Assembly (NCBI RefSeq): GCF_000150955.2
Contig: NC_011696.1
Coordinates: 310,001 to 374,000, forward strand
Length of the DNA: 64,000 bases
DNA from: Phaeodactylum tricornutum CCAP 1055/1
Taxonomy: Eukaryota > Bacillariophyta > Bacillariophyceae > Surirellales > Neidiaceae
Direction: 5' to 3'
Shown in pieces: positions 30,289 through 39,570 of this stretch. The position numbers and the translations under genes were made by a program. How positions within the stretch are numbered: the stretch's first letter is position 1; each line of letters opens with the position of its first letter. Under the pieces are notes generated by a model. The model was not told where the DNA came from. It saw only the letters and a list, made by a program, of their open reading frames with translations, and ran no database searches.

Positions 30289-31317
30289 CTAATCCTGATC
30301 ATTCAGAGAGCATGGCATATGCTGTTGAATTAGTTGAGGCAGCGTAGTCCAGTCACTTTCAATGTTAATAGAATCTGACTTACGAAGAGGCCCTACCGCG
30401 ACACATCCGCAGCCTTGCGTTTCGTAGCTACCATGTGACTGGGAAAGAGGATGAAAAGAAAACAGCCAGGTCTCCATCGATGGCCGGATCTTTTCAAATG
30501 TAAAAACGCAACCTTCAAATCGAATTGTTTCGTTCTGTGCCTCGACAATTGTATTCCAGAGACTTCCGTACGGCAGCGGGCCCAAACGAATGTCGAAACT
30601 TGCAAAATTAAACCCCAGTCCAACACCAAGTGCTTTTGTGTATGCTTCTTTTGTCGCCCAGCGAAGATATAGCTCTCTTAATAGGTTGTGCTCATTTTCT
30701 CGACAAAACTGCAAATCGCCCCATTCTGCATCGGAAAAGCTTGATCGAAAAGCATCGACAAATTCTAAAACGGAGTCATACAGCTGTGGATTATGGTTTT
30801 CGTATATGACAATATCTACACCCACCTGGATTGGATGTTCTCTTTTTGTTGAGTCACTGGTCTCGGTAAGGAGGCGAGCTGACGCAACGAAAGGAAACTG
30901 ATGGGAGATGCTGAAAGGGTATACGTCACATTCCTCAATATGGCCTAGCCTCGTGGCAACCGGGATGTAAGGCTTTTTGTGCTCGGTCCGGGGAACATTG
31001 ACTATTAAGGATCTATCAAGATGTGCATATGTATCATGAAATACTTGGCTTTTCAGTAGCAATGACCCCAGGGCAAGATAGCGGTCTCGTGGTTTGACGA
31101 ACCGGAGAATTTCCTTTCGAACAACGTTGTATACGTCCTTGTTCGTCGCATCCACATCTGCGTCCAGACATGCGCACGCATTTTGAAAGACGCACGCGAG
31201 TTTCAACCTATTTAATAATGCGTCCAGGTTCTTAGTCTGACAATCACCCTCATCGAGATCGTATTCATTGGTCACGTCGACGAAAATTAATTGAATCGTA
31301 CTACAATCGAGGTCCAT
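30289..31317 (-). CDS. 4'-phosphopantetheinyl transferase (Sfp/AASDHPPT type)
   Basis: Single exon, 342 residues; start is the ATG at 31315-31317. The enzyme moves 4'-phosphopantetheine from CoA to a serine of acyl-carrier or peptidyl-carrier domains. Motifs in order: RFVKPRDRYLALGSLLLK (the CoA-binding R.R..aL.S..L block), PFSISHQFPFVASARL (the N.SH..g...a block), VGVDIVIYE (metal-binding Asp), and LRWATKEAYTKALGVGL (the W..KEA..K motif). All catalytic residues appear present. The N-terminal 90 residues are longer than usual. No presequence is obvious, so a cytosolic enzyme of the Sfp kind is likely; short AcpS-type enzymes differ in size. Convergent with the SulP-like gene (106 bp apart). 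Confidence 0.88.
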   Translation of the reverse strand: MDLDCSTIQLIFVDVTNEYDLDEGDCQTKNLDALLNRLKLACVFQNACACLDADVDATNKDVYNVVRKEILRFVKPRDRYLALGSLLLKSQVFHDTYAHLDRSLIVNVPRTEHKKPYIPVATRLGHIEECDVYPFSISHQFPFVASARLLTETSDSTKREHPIQVGVDIVIYENHNPQLYDSVLEFVDAFRSSFSDAEWGDLQFCRENEHNLLRELYLRWATKEAYTKALGVGLGFNFASFDIRLGPLPYGSLWNTIVEAQNETIRFEGCVFTFEKIRPSMETWLFSFHPLSQSHGSYETQGCGCVAVGPLRKSDSINIESDWTTLPQLIQQHMPCSLNDQD

Positions 31318-31770
31318 TTCCAAACCCTCGTATAATCTATAATCAATTTGTGATCACATTCCTGTTATGGGGCTTTGAATATCTCTGATCGTGCCTATTT
31401 CTAAATGCTCATGAGCCTCATCGTCTACCGTAAACAAGTTCCTCGGTGAAGCGTAATGTAAGTTTCAAGTCTCGTCGCATCCTTTCTACTCGGTGGGAAT
31501 AATTTATGCTTCTTATTGCCAAGCGAGTTGTGAGACATAAAGCTCATAGTACAATATGTCCTAATAGATAATAGCAAAACGATGCGCGACATGTGACCAA
31601 ACTGCCGAGACCATATCACTCGCTGTCCCGACTTCATTGCAACGACGATGGGAGTAACCTCTCCTGCTGCATAGACCAATTTCGTCAATAAAAGCAGTCA
31701 CCGTACGGATCGACAGCATTTAGCTGACAAACGCAACAAATAAGCATATCCTTCTTTGTCCGGTAACGAA
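31318..31770. promoter_or_regulatory. Divergent intergenic region
   Basis: 453 bp between the transferase start and the start of the 91-residue gene. An 87-codon minus-strand frame here lacks an ATG start and any family feature. No repeats stand out. Confidence 0.4.
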
Positions 31771-32132
31771 ATGACACCCAAAAAGTATAAAATCTCACTG
31801 GACATGCTGCGCATGGCAGCTCGGGTGAGTTGAACGAAGTCTCTCCTGCTGCACCATATGTTGAGTCGGGTTTATAACAATTCCAATGTTTTTGCGCTTC
31901 GCCTTTTTAGAATGCTAAAGGGCGCAATTTCAATCCTTGCTACTCGCAAATTGAGCGCATCACAAACGCCATGCAAGCAGCAGACTATAACATTCGACCC
32001 CTATACAAATACATCAAAGAAGCCGAAGACTGCTACCGACAAGCAGATTTAGATAAATCGAAAAAGGGGCGAGCAAGTGCGTTATACTACTTGTCACAAT
32101 ATTTGGAACAACAAAAGTTTAAAACGAAGTAA
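31771..32132 (+). CDS. Small two-exon protein, 91 residues
   Basis: Exon 1 is 31771-31824 and exon 2 is 31911-32132. The 86-bp intron has GTGAGT at its start and GCCTTTTTAG at its end, in phase 0, joining MLRMAAR to NAKGRNFNPCYSQ. Each exon alone is too short to draw notice, but together they give a compact, charged, helical protein: MTPKKYKISLDM... then YSQIERITNAMQAADYNIRP, YKYIKEAEDCYRQADLDKSK and ALYYLSQYLEQQKFKTK before a TAA. It has no signal or membrane segment. The heptad-like spacing of Leu, Ile and Tyr suggests a two- or three-helix fold. No family recognised. It is convergent with MCTS1 (51 bp between stops). The good splice sites and consistent composition argue it is real. Confidence 0.6.
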
Positions 32133-32183
32133 GGTATCCTCTATCTGAATAAATAATGGACATCGCTTTCATCCTCTTTCAAC

Positions 32184-32889
32184 TTATATTTCGTCCGTCT
32201 GATAAAGCCCGTCGCCCAAGTAATGCATTAGCTCGATAGCTATTCCCTTATTTTTCCCCCTCCTGTGACAAATGTACAATCAAGTGTCAGTACTACGCTT
32301 CGAATTGAAGACGATCTTTTGTTGCTTTACAAAACTCCGATTCTACGTACACTTCCAAACTGCTCATGGTCATCGTGCCAACAGCAATAGCAAACTCCTT
32401 TCCTTCTGCATATATCACCACTCCATCGCCCTTTTTCAATCCCGGCTTATCAAAGCCGTGCTCGTCTTGTTCAGAGCCGTCTGCGGGCATTTCTCCGCCA
32501 GGGTTTGTCAATCCAGGACACATGACGTTGGCGCCACCCAGCAAAAAGGGAATAGCTCCTTTGTCAACAGTCACCTGAGTAAATTTTAAAGTTGGATACC
32601 GATGTAGCAATTTGAGAGTGGGCATGATGGGTCCATCCCGGTGCTGAAACAGAACTGGCTCGTCAGTCGGACTCTTGTCTTCATGTTCACTTCGTTTGCA
32701 GTACAGCATCATATGACTTCCCACTTTATACTGAACCAACGGCGACTTTTTTGGAAGGAGTACCTCCAGAGTATCTTCAGTAATAGATTTATGACGATCC
32801 AGAATTTGAGACTTGAGTGATCGCTGGATCGACGCCTTCACCTGCGTACTGGTTGATGTGTCATGGCTTGGGTCAAATCTTTTGAACAT
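32184..32889 (-). CDS. MCTS1: MCTS1/Tma20 translation factor (PUA domain)
   Basis: Two exons, 32889-32351 and 32262-32184, 205 residues. The 88-bp intron (GTACGT...TCACAG) is in phase 2 and adds the short last exon VRGKNKGIAIELMHYLGDGLYQTDEI, which restores the family's C-terminus (NKGIGIENIHYLNDGLW in animals); without it the chain would read into unrelated residues. MCTS1 pairs with DENR to recycle 40S subunits and to support re-initiation. Visible parts: the N-terminal domain (SQILDRHKSITEDTLEVLLP, KSPLVQYK), HRDGPIMPTLKLLHRYP, and the PUA domain (DKGAIPFLLGGANVMCPGLT, GVVIYAEGKEFAIAVGTMTM). An insert of about 15 charged residues (KRSEHEDKSPTDE) and another (EMPADGSEQDEHGFDKP) make it longer than the 181-residue human protein. 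Confidence 0.92.
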
Positions 32890-33187
32890 ACTGGTAATTT
32901 TTGCCGGGGATTACTACTCTTCTAGATAAAAGGTAGATACTCGTGGTGAATCTCTTATTTTCCTCACACGTGGATGAACTTCCTGTTATTTGACCGTGAA
33001 TAGGTATTCCGCCAGGCCCGTCGAGGAGCACAAAGTTCCCATGGTCGATGGCGGAGTACTGTTAGAAACAAGCAATTATCGGACGACGTCCAGGTGTGAA
33101 AGTACTTTCGCCGTATTGTGATAGAATTGGTCACCGTGTCAAAAGTCAGCATTTACATTAGTACCGCTACGACTCACATGTTTAAAA
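32890..33187. promoter_or_regulatory. Divergent promoter region, 298 bp
   Basis: Separates the MCTS1 start from the start of the next plus-strand gene. It must serve both genes unless one promoter lies inside a neighbour. It holds no open frame of note. Confidence 0.4.
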
Positions 33188-33870
33188 ATGTTGGACCCCA
33201 TTCCAGTGTCTCCTTCTGGCCACGCCAGCCCACAATTCTCCGAGAGAATTACCTCGAAATCGGTCGACCGTATTATCGAGACAACAAGCATGAGGGAAGG
33301 TCGTTTGAGAACAGACCGAAGACTCATGATTTTACGCCGGACAACACAAGGAACAAGCTCGTTGAACAGTGTAGCTTCATGGGATTCACCTGTCATTGGC
33401 ACAGATCAAGTAATAATGTTTTCTGCGTGGCAAAAGCTTTCCAAAGAAAAACAATTCCTTTGGACACTCATCTCTGGTGGCATCGTAATTGGGTCGGTGA
33501 TGAAAGTAAGCTTTGTCATGAACGAAATGCTCCGTATTAAATTATTTTCTCTCTTATCTTATTCCATGCCTAGGTCGGCTTTTTCAAGATCCAGAAAAAC
33601 ATATTGCTGGAGGCCGGTGCACGGGACCAACGAGACGGTCTGAAGCATTTACAGGAGGCCAAAGAATTCGCGGAGTGGAGCAAAAAAGACCGAGAAGCAC
33701 GGCTTCCAAAGTTGACACCCGAGCAGCGTGAGCAGATGCGGGAATACTTAAAGATTGTACAGCAGCATGGTCTCACAAAAGGAATGGAAGGAGCAGAAAA
33801 CAATGACTGCAACGGATGTCCAGTCTTGAAACAAGGAAAGAGTTTTGCCAGTTCGATGACCTCGGATTGA
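33188..33870 (+). CDS. Small single-pass membrane protein, two exons, 204 residues
   Basis: Exons 33188-33505 and 33574-33870; the 68-bp intron (GTAAGC...CCTAG) is in phase 0 and joins GSVMK to VGFFKIQKN, keeping one hydrophobic segment whole (LWTLISGGIVIGSVMKVGFF, about residues 91-111). The N-terminal 85 residues are polar and Ser/Arg rich. After the membrane segment comes a long charged helix (LLEAGARDQRDGLKHLQEAK through PKLTPEQREQMREYLKIVQQ) and a Cys pair (CNGCPVL). The overall plan resembles small organelle membrane proteins, yet I recognise no family. Divergent from MCTS1. Splicing is well supported because exon 1 would otherwise run into unrelated residues. Confidence 0.6.
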
Positions 33871-34647
33871 TGGCTTTCCTTCTTTTTTGAATCTCTTCAG
33901 CACTTTGCGCTCGAAATCTCTATAATGACTCTTGTTATATTGTAGTCGCCGCAGTTGCAGGAAATTGTGGTATGGGACTTTTTAAGTTTACATGTTTCGG
34001 GGTAGTCCACAGTTCCGAGAAGCTTTCCCCTTACGCTTGAAATTAATTCCTATGAACGCTAACGTGGAGGGCGGAATTCTAGGTTTCAGCAGGCCAATGG
34101 ACATAGTAACTGACTGTGAGCAACCTAAGATGTTCCGTATCTTACGCAAACGCATTCTTTGTAGTTTTGAAGCAATCCTACTCTTAACATAAGCCTCTCG
34201 CTCGCTATGAACCTGTACTTACGTATGCAAGGACTGCTTTAACATTGACTTCAAAACCAATTAGAGTACCAACAGTCAGTATTTTTCGAGTCCTGCGATT
34301 CTCACTTCAAGTGCAGTGTTAGGTCGTATCACGACTCTCCAGAGTCTTAGCCTGCTCCTGTTAGTTACAGTTACTGTTAATGCAACATATCATGTTGCCG
34401 AAGATACCTCTCGAGAAACATTAAATTCCATATTCCAGAAAAAATCTGGGAAGCAAATTTGGGTATGGTACCTTTGCAAAAGTAGATTCTGCGGCTACCC
34501 AAAATACACAATTTGGACTCCGTTGCTCCGAAAACAGGTGCGCTTCGCAGCCTAGCCAGAGTGGGCTAGACCATCTGGAAACTGGAGGACCAGGGTCGAT
34601 CCACAGGCGACTCTCTTGCATCGGTGTAGCGTGGACGACTTTCGATC
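33871..34647. other. Intergenic, 777 bp upstream of the sensor kinase
   Basis: AT-rich with ACTGT-type copies at about 34365-34380 (TTACAGTTACTGTTAATGC), 268 bp before the kinase start. A 79-codon frame at 34316-34555 begins without ATG and resembles nothing. I see no RNA gene. Confidence 0.45.
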
Positions 34648-36531
34648 ATGAGTTCTATTTATTTGCATGGTTTGAGTCGTCGGCGAAGGATTGGAAGCGT
34701 TATCGTGGCAATATACATGCTGGATTCCTGTGGAGCCTTCCTATCAGCATCTGGATCCGGTAGATATCCTGGATTTTCTTATCGTGGATTGAGCGTTGTA
34801 ACGGAAAACATCAGGTCGATTCATTCTTCTCGGAGGCTCAAACTCACAGTTAATGCAACGAATAAAGAGATGTATGAACGACAGGACTCGATTCATACCC
34901 TCCCATTGAGCCCGATTCCAGTTATGCCGTCTCAGCTCTTTCAGGAACTAGCCCTGTCACAACTGGAGCTTTTGGCAAATTCTATTCCGTGTGCTGATCG
35001 CCCTGGCGTAAGCAAAATAAAAACGATGGCTTTGTATCTTCCTCAAGAGAATGTCAACACGGGTCAACTAGAATTTCTTCCCGCAATTCACTACCCTCAC
35101 CCGAGTCGAGAAAGAGTTTTTATCGCCAACGAGGCTGCGTCGGGCGTCGCTCCCGCACTACCTCGGACTCTGACGACATTGCCTGGATTTGCTCATGCTA
35201 CTTCTCTGCTTCCGGGCTATCCTATGGTATCTGGTGGTTCCGAAGCCAGTGTCGGCGTCGTTGAGGAGGTTATCTGTGACCTTACCTCGGGGGCAGCAGC
35301 TTTGTCTGTTCCGTTATTCTCTGGATCCCGGACGGTCGGGGTACTCCTTGTGTCTCCTTCAATTTCAAAACGCAGAAAGGGAAGCGCCTGGACCAAAGAG
35401 GATCGAGAGCAAGTCGGTAGAGCCGGGAAGAGCCTTTCGTTGGCGCTTTCGATGGACACGGAAAGAGCAGCATTGCAAATGCAAAATGATCGAGCGGCTC
35501 GCGCCTTATCCGATAGTCTACATCAAATCAAGAATCCGCTCCAGGCTATGCGAACATACGGAAAGCTGCTACAACGGAGGATAGCCGACCTTGGACTACT
35601 ATCAAACGAAGGTATGACACCTCAGCTTTTGGAAATGGCGGAACATTTGCTTGTGCAGAGCGATCGGCTAGCTGACAGATTAAAACCGGTGGATACGATC
35701 GTAGATTCGCTCAGCGAGCGAACGCCGTTCGTGCTGAATCCTGCAGCTCCCACGAAAACCCAGGATTCGCTCGTGAGCTTGGCTACGCCGCTGGTACCAT
35801 GGGAAAGTGAGACCTTGGAGTTTGCTCGCGAATCGAAGACATCGGGAGAACTAGTAATATTCATGCCTACGAAGAAAGTTGCTGCATCTGGATCTAATGG
35901 CCCAAGCAATTCCACGACATCCTTTTCTGGGAATGGCAGCGATGTATCTACATACACGGAGGACGACGGCGCTGGTGAGATGCCATCTTCTCTGTTCAGT
36001 GAGATGGATTTGGAAATGTCTTTTTTGAGTGACGTTCTTGACCCTGTGCTTGCCGCCTTTCGTGCTATCGCAGAGGACCGGGGGATTATGTTTTCTCATG
36101 ATGACACTGAGGATCTTCCTGGTGTAACGATATGTCCCCAGGCATTGCAAGAAGCACTCATCAACGTGATCGACAACGCGTTTACATACGTCTTTTTGCC
36201 TAAACCTGGATCTCGTTTTGGACCAAATCCGTCTGCAGAAGTTCGAATACGCCTCGTACAGAACTCAAAAGGCAGTGACGCAGGCGTGACAATCCTAGTG
36301 GAAGACAATGGTCCTGGGATTCCAGCTGAAACCAGAGATCAAATTTTCGATAGAGGAGTAAGGTCGGACTCTACTAGATCCATAGAAGGATCAGGCATTG
36401 GACTGGACATTGCGAAAACACTGGTGAGAAGGATGGGTGGAATATTACGCGTGGCAAAGAATGACGCTTTTCCTAACTCGTTGGATGGTACGGCAATGGA
36501 GCTAATTTTGTTTCGAAATCCTAAAGTTTAG
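34648..36531 (+). CDS. CSK: Chloroplast sensor kinase (GAF-HisKA-HATPase)
   Basis: Single exon, 627 residues, ATG at 34648. The N-terminus is a bipartite presequence: a signal-peptide core (VIVAIYMLDSC) followed by GAF at the expected cleavage site and Ser/Arg-rich residues, as diatom plastid proteins have. A GAF-like domain lies at about 85-275. The H-box is SLHQIKNPLQAMRTYGKLLQ with the phospho-acceptor His near residue 292. The ATPase part (about 480-620) shows the N-box EALINVIDNAFTYV, G1 DNGPGIP and G2 GSGIGLDIAKTLVRRMGG. CSK descends from cyanobacterial Hik2 and ties plastid redox state to plastid transcription. In land plants the histidine is lost; here it is kept, so classic His autophosphorylation is possible. 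A Ser/Thr-rich insert separates the H-box and ATPase regions. Confidence 0.85.
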   Translation: MSSIYLHGLSRRRRIGSVIVAIYMLDSCGAFLSASGSGRYPGFSYRGLSVVTENIRSIHSSRRLKLTVNATNKEMYERQDSIHTLPLSPIPVMPSQLFQELALSQLELLANSIPCADRPGVSKIKTMALYLPQENVNTGQLEFLPAIHYPHPSRERVFIANEAASGVAPALPRTLTTLPGFAHATSLLPGYPMVSGGSEASVGVVEEVICDLTSGAAALSVPLFSGSRTVGVLLVSPSISKRRKGSAWTKEDREQVGRAGKSLSLALSMDTERAALQMQNDRAARALSDSLHQIKNPLQAMRTYGKLLQRRIADLGLLSNEGMTPQLLEMAEHLLVQSDRLADRLKPVDTIVDSLSERTPFVLNPAAPTKTQDSLVSLATPLVPWESETLEFARESKTSGELVIFMPTKKVAASGSNGPSNSTTSFSGNGSDVSTYTEDDGAGEMPSSLFSEMDLEMSFLSDVLDPVLAAFRAIAEDRGIMFSHDDTEDLPGVTICPQALQEALINVIDNAFTYVFLPKPGSRFGPNPSAEVRIRLVQNSKGSDAGVTILVEDNGPGIPAETRDQIFDRGVRSDSTRSIEGSGIGLDIAKTLVRRMGGILRVAKNDAFPNSLDGTAMELILFRNPKV

Positions 36532-36600
36532 ATATGTGAAGCTGTAGAATTTGTTGTTGACGTTTTTACGAAGGCCATCTAAGCAAAAGAACCACTCGCG

Positions 36601-37824
36601 CTAGGTCGCTTTTGATTTCTGTACAGCAAAGGACTTGCGCCTGCGAATCGACAGGGGGGAAATGACTTCCTTCCAATTCTCCACAAAACCTCGATCATAC
36701 AAATTCTTGGGCGGGGGACCAGGATCGACAGCAACATCTTTTAATGTTTCTGCGACTGGTGTTGATGACGACGTCTCTACTGCGCGCTGACCAGGAGTAG
36801 CGGTAAAAATTACTCCTTCTTCCGTTACAGATGGTTGACATCGTCTGCCATCAGAATCAACGATATCACCGCTCTTCACAGCCTCTTTGTACCTCCGCAG
36901 CTCAGTTTTGTACCATTTCTTGACCTGACCCCATTTGTAGGACTCATTTGTTGTCAGTCCGTTGCTCGTCAGCCACATGTGGTAGCCAAGGAACATACCC
37001 AAAGCGATCCCCATAACAGCCATGATCATAAAGACGCCAGCCTCGCTAAAGAAGCGATTGAACAAGTACTGAAAGATGATCCACTTATCAGCTTGAATTT
37101 CTTCGCCAGTGTACCGATTGAAAAATGTCGCTTCCAGGAGGTCCTTGTCCAGGATTTCTCCATAGAAGAGCATGCCCAAAACGACAGAACCATAAACGCA
37201 CATTCCGACGTGAACCACCAAAAAGAGCAAAAAAAATCGATAATTTTCTTCGCCAACGGTATTGTGTATCCAGCCACAGAAGTGATCAAAACGGGGCACA
37301 TTTTCAGTATATTTGAATCTGTCGAACTTGCTCCGGGCCAGGCGAGGAATCCCTCGAGTAGGACAGACCTTGTTGGCTTCAAACATGAGATCGTCGAAGG
37401 GAAAGTGATCATAAAATTTTATTGTTTTTGCCGTTATAATTCCTGGGCTAGTTGACGATGCGTAACGCCAACTGCCAACACAGGAGGCGAACACGGCGTA
37501 TCCGACGACCTTGTGGAATTTTGACACGTAGCTCTGACTATCGATCCAGGGATACACGTACGCAAAAATGATACTCCACGATCCAAATACCACCATGCAA
37601 TAGATAAGAATTAACATATGGTCCACAAGCCACTCGACAATCTTCAAGTTCTTGCCACCGAGAACCTTCCGTAACGCTGACCAACTTCTGCGGGGCAGGT
37701 CTTCGACTAAAAACATTGCTACTGGTGACTCATCTGGATCGGCTACGATGCAGAAGTACAAAACCGCAATCAAAAGTGCAAGATATGCTATAAAGACAAC
37801 GATTAGCGTCGTGCTGATCGCCAT
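36601..37824 (-). CDS. DHHC-family S-acyltransferase with eroded zinc motif (DHFC)
   Basis: Single exon, 407 residues, ATG at 37822-37824. Five hydrophobic segments are seen, in the usual DHHC layout of helices either side of a cytosolic Cys-rich domain: about 5-29, 66-90, 105-125, then after the core 200-225 and 260-285. The core reads CPTRGIPRLARSKFDRFKYT then VPRFDHFCGWIHNTVGEENY. Family proteins have CPTC, RSKHC, CxxC and DHHC; here only the first Cys and the DHxC Cys remain, and the second His is Phe. The downstream TTNE motif (LTTNESYKW) is intact. Yeast Akr1 and Akr2 work with DHYC, so activity is possible, but loss of most zinc ligands is unusual. The C-terminus is cytosolic and basic. 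Probable palmitoyltransferase or a pseudoenzyme. Confidence 0.83.
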   Translation of the reverse strand: MAISTTLIVVFIAYLALLIAVLYFCIVADPDESPVAMFLVEDLPRRSWSALRKVLGGKNLKIVEWLVDHMLILIYCMVVFGSWSIIFAYVYPWIDSQSYVSKFHKVVGYAVFASCVGSWRYASSTSPGIITAKTIKFYDHFPFDDLMFEANKVCPTRGIPRLARSKFDRFKYTENVPRFDHFCGWIHNTVGEENYRFFLLFLVVHVGMCVYGSVVLGMLFYGEILDKDLLEATFFNRYTGEEIQADKWIIFQYLFNRFFSEAGVFMIMAVMGIALGMFLGYHMWLTSNGLTTNESYKWGQVKKWYKTELRRYKEAVKSGDIVDSDGRRCQPSVTEEGVIFTATPGQRAVETSSSTPVAETLKDVAVDPGPPPKNLYDRGFVENWKEVISPLSIRRRKSFAVQKSKAT

Positions 37825-38541
37825 CGTGGATTCATTGCTCCGGCCGCAAATGGAGACAAATTCTCTTAGTATAGTGAAGTGATGATTTGTTTCCCTGTCG
37901 ATTTACAATTAGAGAGCACGTGGCCTTGTTGTTAGTAGGGTTCAGGACTCGATGCAAAATACGGTTTTTCCACTGTGACTGTACAGGCAAAATGAAAACC
38001 CCGGAATTTAAATAAATACAGCGTACAAACATAAACAACCGAATGAGTTTCTGAGTATCATCGAAAAGATAACTAGAAGGGCCTTTGAGAGATTTATATG
38101 CTTCGGAAACTTGCTTAAGAATGATTATGAAATAGACGCTCTTGTAAGCGGGACCTATTAATCCCAAGGAACACGTCCGCGTTTATCCACGATCAAATCA
38201 AACAGTGAGAGACCGAACATGAGAAAACAGTCGAACGCAGTCGACAGCAACGACGAAAGAAGCATCTGTCCAGTACTCCCTCGTTGTATTAGTCGACAGA
38301 GCAAAGCAATATAAGTAAACACAACGATATAAACCAGGAAACCCCCTACTCTCTCGCTCATTGATGTTGTGTCGATTGTGGTTTTATAGAATTAATCTGT
38401 CAACAGCCAGCATGAATTTAAATTGAGAACCAAATAGATAACTAATAGTTAATTTAACACATATTTGTTGGTCGGCGTCCATGAGTGCCTGTGGTGATGA
38501 TGGCTTGTACGTAGACACTTTTCCGAAGTGGTCACCTTTGC
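37825..38541. other. Intergenic region with one possible small gene
   Basis: 717 bp between the DHHC-like start and the HMG-box stop. One copy of the ACTGT motif (CACTGTGACTGTACAGG) lies at about 37971. Apart from the 67-codon frame listed separately, nothing coding is seen. Confidence 0.4.
38158..38361 (-). CDS. Possible small two-helix membrane protein, 67 residues
   Basis: An ATG-started frame of 67 codons. It encodes two clear hydrophobic stretches (FLVYIVVFTYIALLCRLI and LLSSLLSTAFDCFLMFGLSLF) linked by QRGSTGQM, and ends in a basic tail (DLIVDKRGRVPWD). The clean alternation of hydrophobic and charged segments is more than chance usually gives in 200 bp. No family recognised, and no splice partner found. 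Confidence 0.38.
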   Translation of the reverse strand: MSERVGGFLVYIVVFTYIALLCRLIQRGSTGQMLLSSLLSTAFDCFLMFGLSLFDLIVDKRGRVPWD

Positions 38542-39570
38542 TCACTTGTTTTGATCGTCCTGTTGGAATTGTCCAAATTGAGCGCCGCCTTGGTTTCCAA
38601 AATTGTACCCTTGATTACCGCCACTGGCGTTCGGGAAAGCGCCAGCTCCCCCGAACTGTTGATTCCCCATCTGCTGCATCAAGAACTGCTGCTGTTGTTC
38701 AAATTGTCCCATGAGCGCTTCTTGCTGCCCACCCATAAATTGGTTCTGCTGAAAAGGCATGCCTTGCATCATGGGATTTGGAAAAAAGTTCTGCTGCTGA
38801 CCGAGCTGTTGTCCGCCCCCATCTGCCCCGCCACCGAAACTCTGCGGCATTCCGCCCATGGCTCCTTGGAAGCCAGGGTAGAAGCCCCCAAAATTGGGGG
38901 GCATTCCCATCTGCGCTCCGGAGAACTGGGCGTTCGGAGATCCGTTGCCGGCAGCCATCATTTGCGCACGCAGAAACTGATCGAGTTGTGCGGCTCCCAT
39001 CATGGAAGGATCTTGCATCTGCTGTGCGATGGCCATCTGGTTGTCCTGCATCCCACCAATCATCTGGTCATTCGTTGCACCCATCATCGGACCAAGCTTG
39101 GCTGCTTCTTCTCTCTCTACTCTTGACTTCTTTGCTAGTTCCAGATGATACTTGTCCATTTCCACTCGGTAGCGCTCCATATCTTCCTTGGCGAGCTTCT
39201 TGTACCGTTCGAGGTTTTCTGCTTCAAGCTCCTTCCATCGTTTACCAATAGTTTTTGCCATGGCCTCGAATCCGATTTTCCCTTTTGTAGACGGGGCGGC
39301 GTCCGGTTCATTTCCTTCGTTTTCTTCGATTTCAGCTGACGCTGCCTTTTCGCTGGCATTCGCGAGCATTCGAGCTCGCTCTTCTTTGAAAAAGATGTTG
39401 TACGCGCTGAGTGGACGGCGAGGCATATCTTTCGGTTTCTTGGCTCGATACTGCTTCTGTTTCTTGGTCTTCGAGGACTTTCCCTTGGCAGTCTTGGGCT
39501 TGGACGTTCCGTCGGCGGGGGCCGCAAAAGGCAAGGCTGCGGGGCCCCCCACAGCGTCGTAACTAGTCAT
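38542..39570 (-). CDS. HMG-box protein with Gln/Met/Gly-rich tail
   Basis: Single exon, 342 residues, ATG at 39568-39570. A basic linker ([20 protein letters not shown]) leads into one HMG box at about residues 50-140: [20 protein letters not shown] at helix 1, then [20 protein letters not shown] and YRVEMDKY for helices 2 and 3. Between helix 1 and helix 2 there is an insert of about 25 residues that is acidic and Ala-rich ([15 protein letters not shown]). From about 165 to the end the chain is Gln, Met, Gly, Asn and Phe rich, of prion-like make-up. HMG-box proteins bend DNA and act in chromatin or transcription; the tail could support condensation or co-activator contacts. Nuclear location is inferred. 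Confidence 0.88.
   Translation of the reverse strand: MTSYDAVGGPAALPFAAPADGTSKPKTAKGKSSKTKKQKQYRAKKPKDMPRRPLSAYNIFFKEERARMLANASEKAASAEIEENEGNEPDAAPSTKGKIGFEAMAKTIGKRWKELEAENLERYKKLAKEDMERYRVEMDKYHLELAKKSRVEREEAAKLGPMMGATNDQMIGGMQDNQMAIAQQMQDPSMMGAAQLDQFLRAQMMAAGNGSPNAQFSGAQMGMPPNFGGFYPGFQGAMGGMPQSFGGGADGGGQQLGQQQNFFPNPMMQGMPFQQNQFMGGQQEALMGQFEQQQQFLMQQMGNQQFGGAGAFPNASGGNQGYNFGNQGGAQFGQFQQDDQNK

Noticed and set aside
31425-31688. 87-codon minus-strand frame near the transferase
   Set aside because: No ATG start and no conserved pattern.
34316-34555. 79-codon frame with a signal-peptide-like start before the sensor kinase
   Set aside because: The start codon is not ATG and the later residues are unrelated to any secreted family; probably leader or intergenic.
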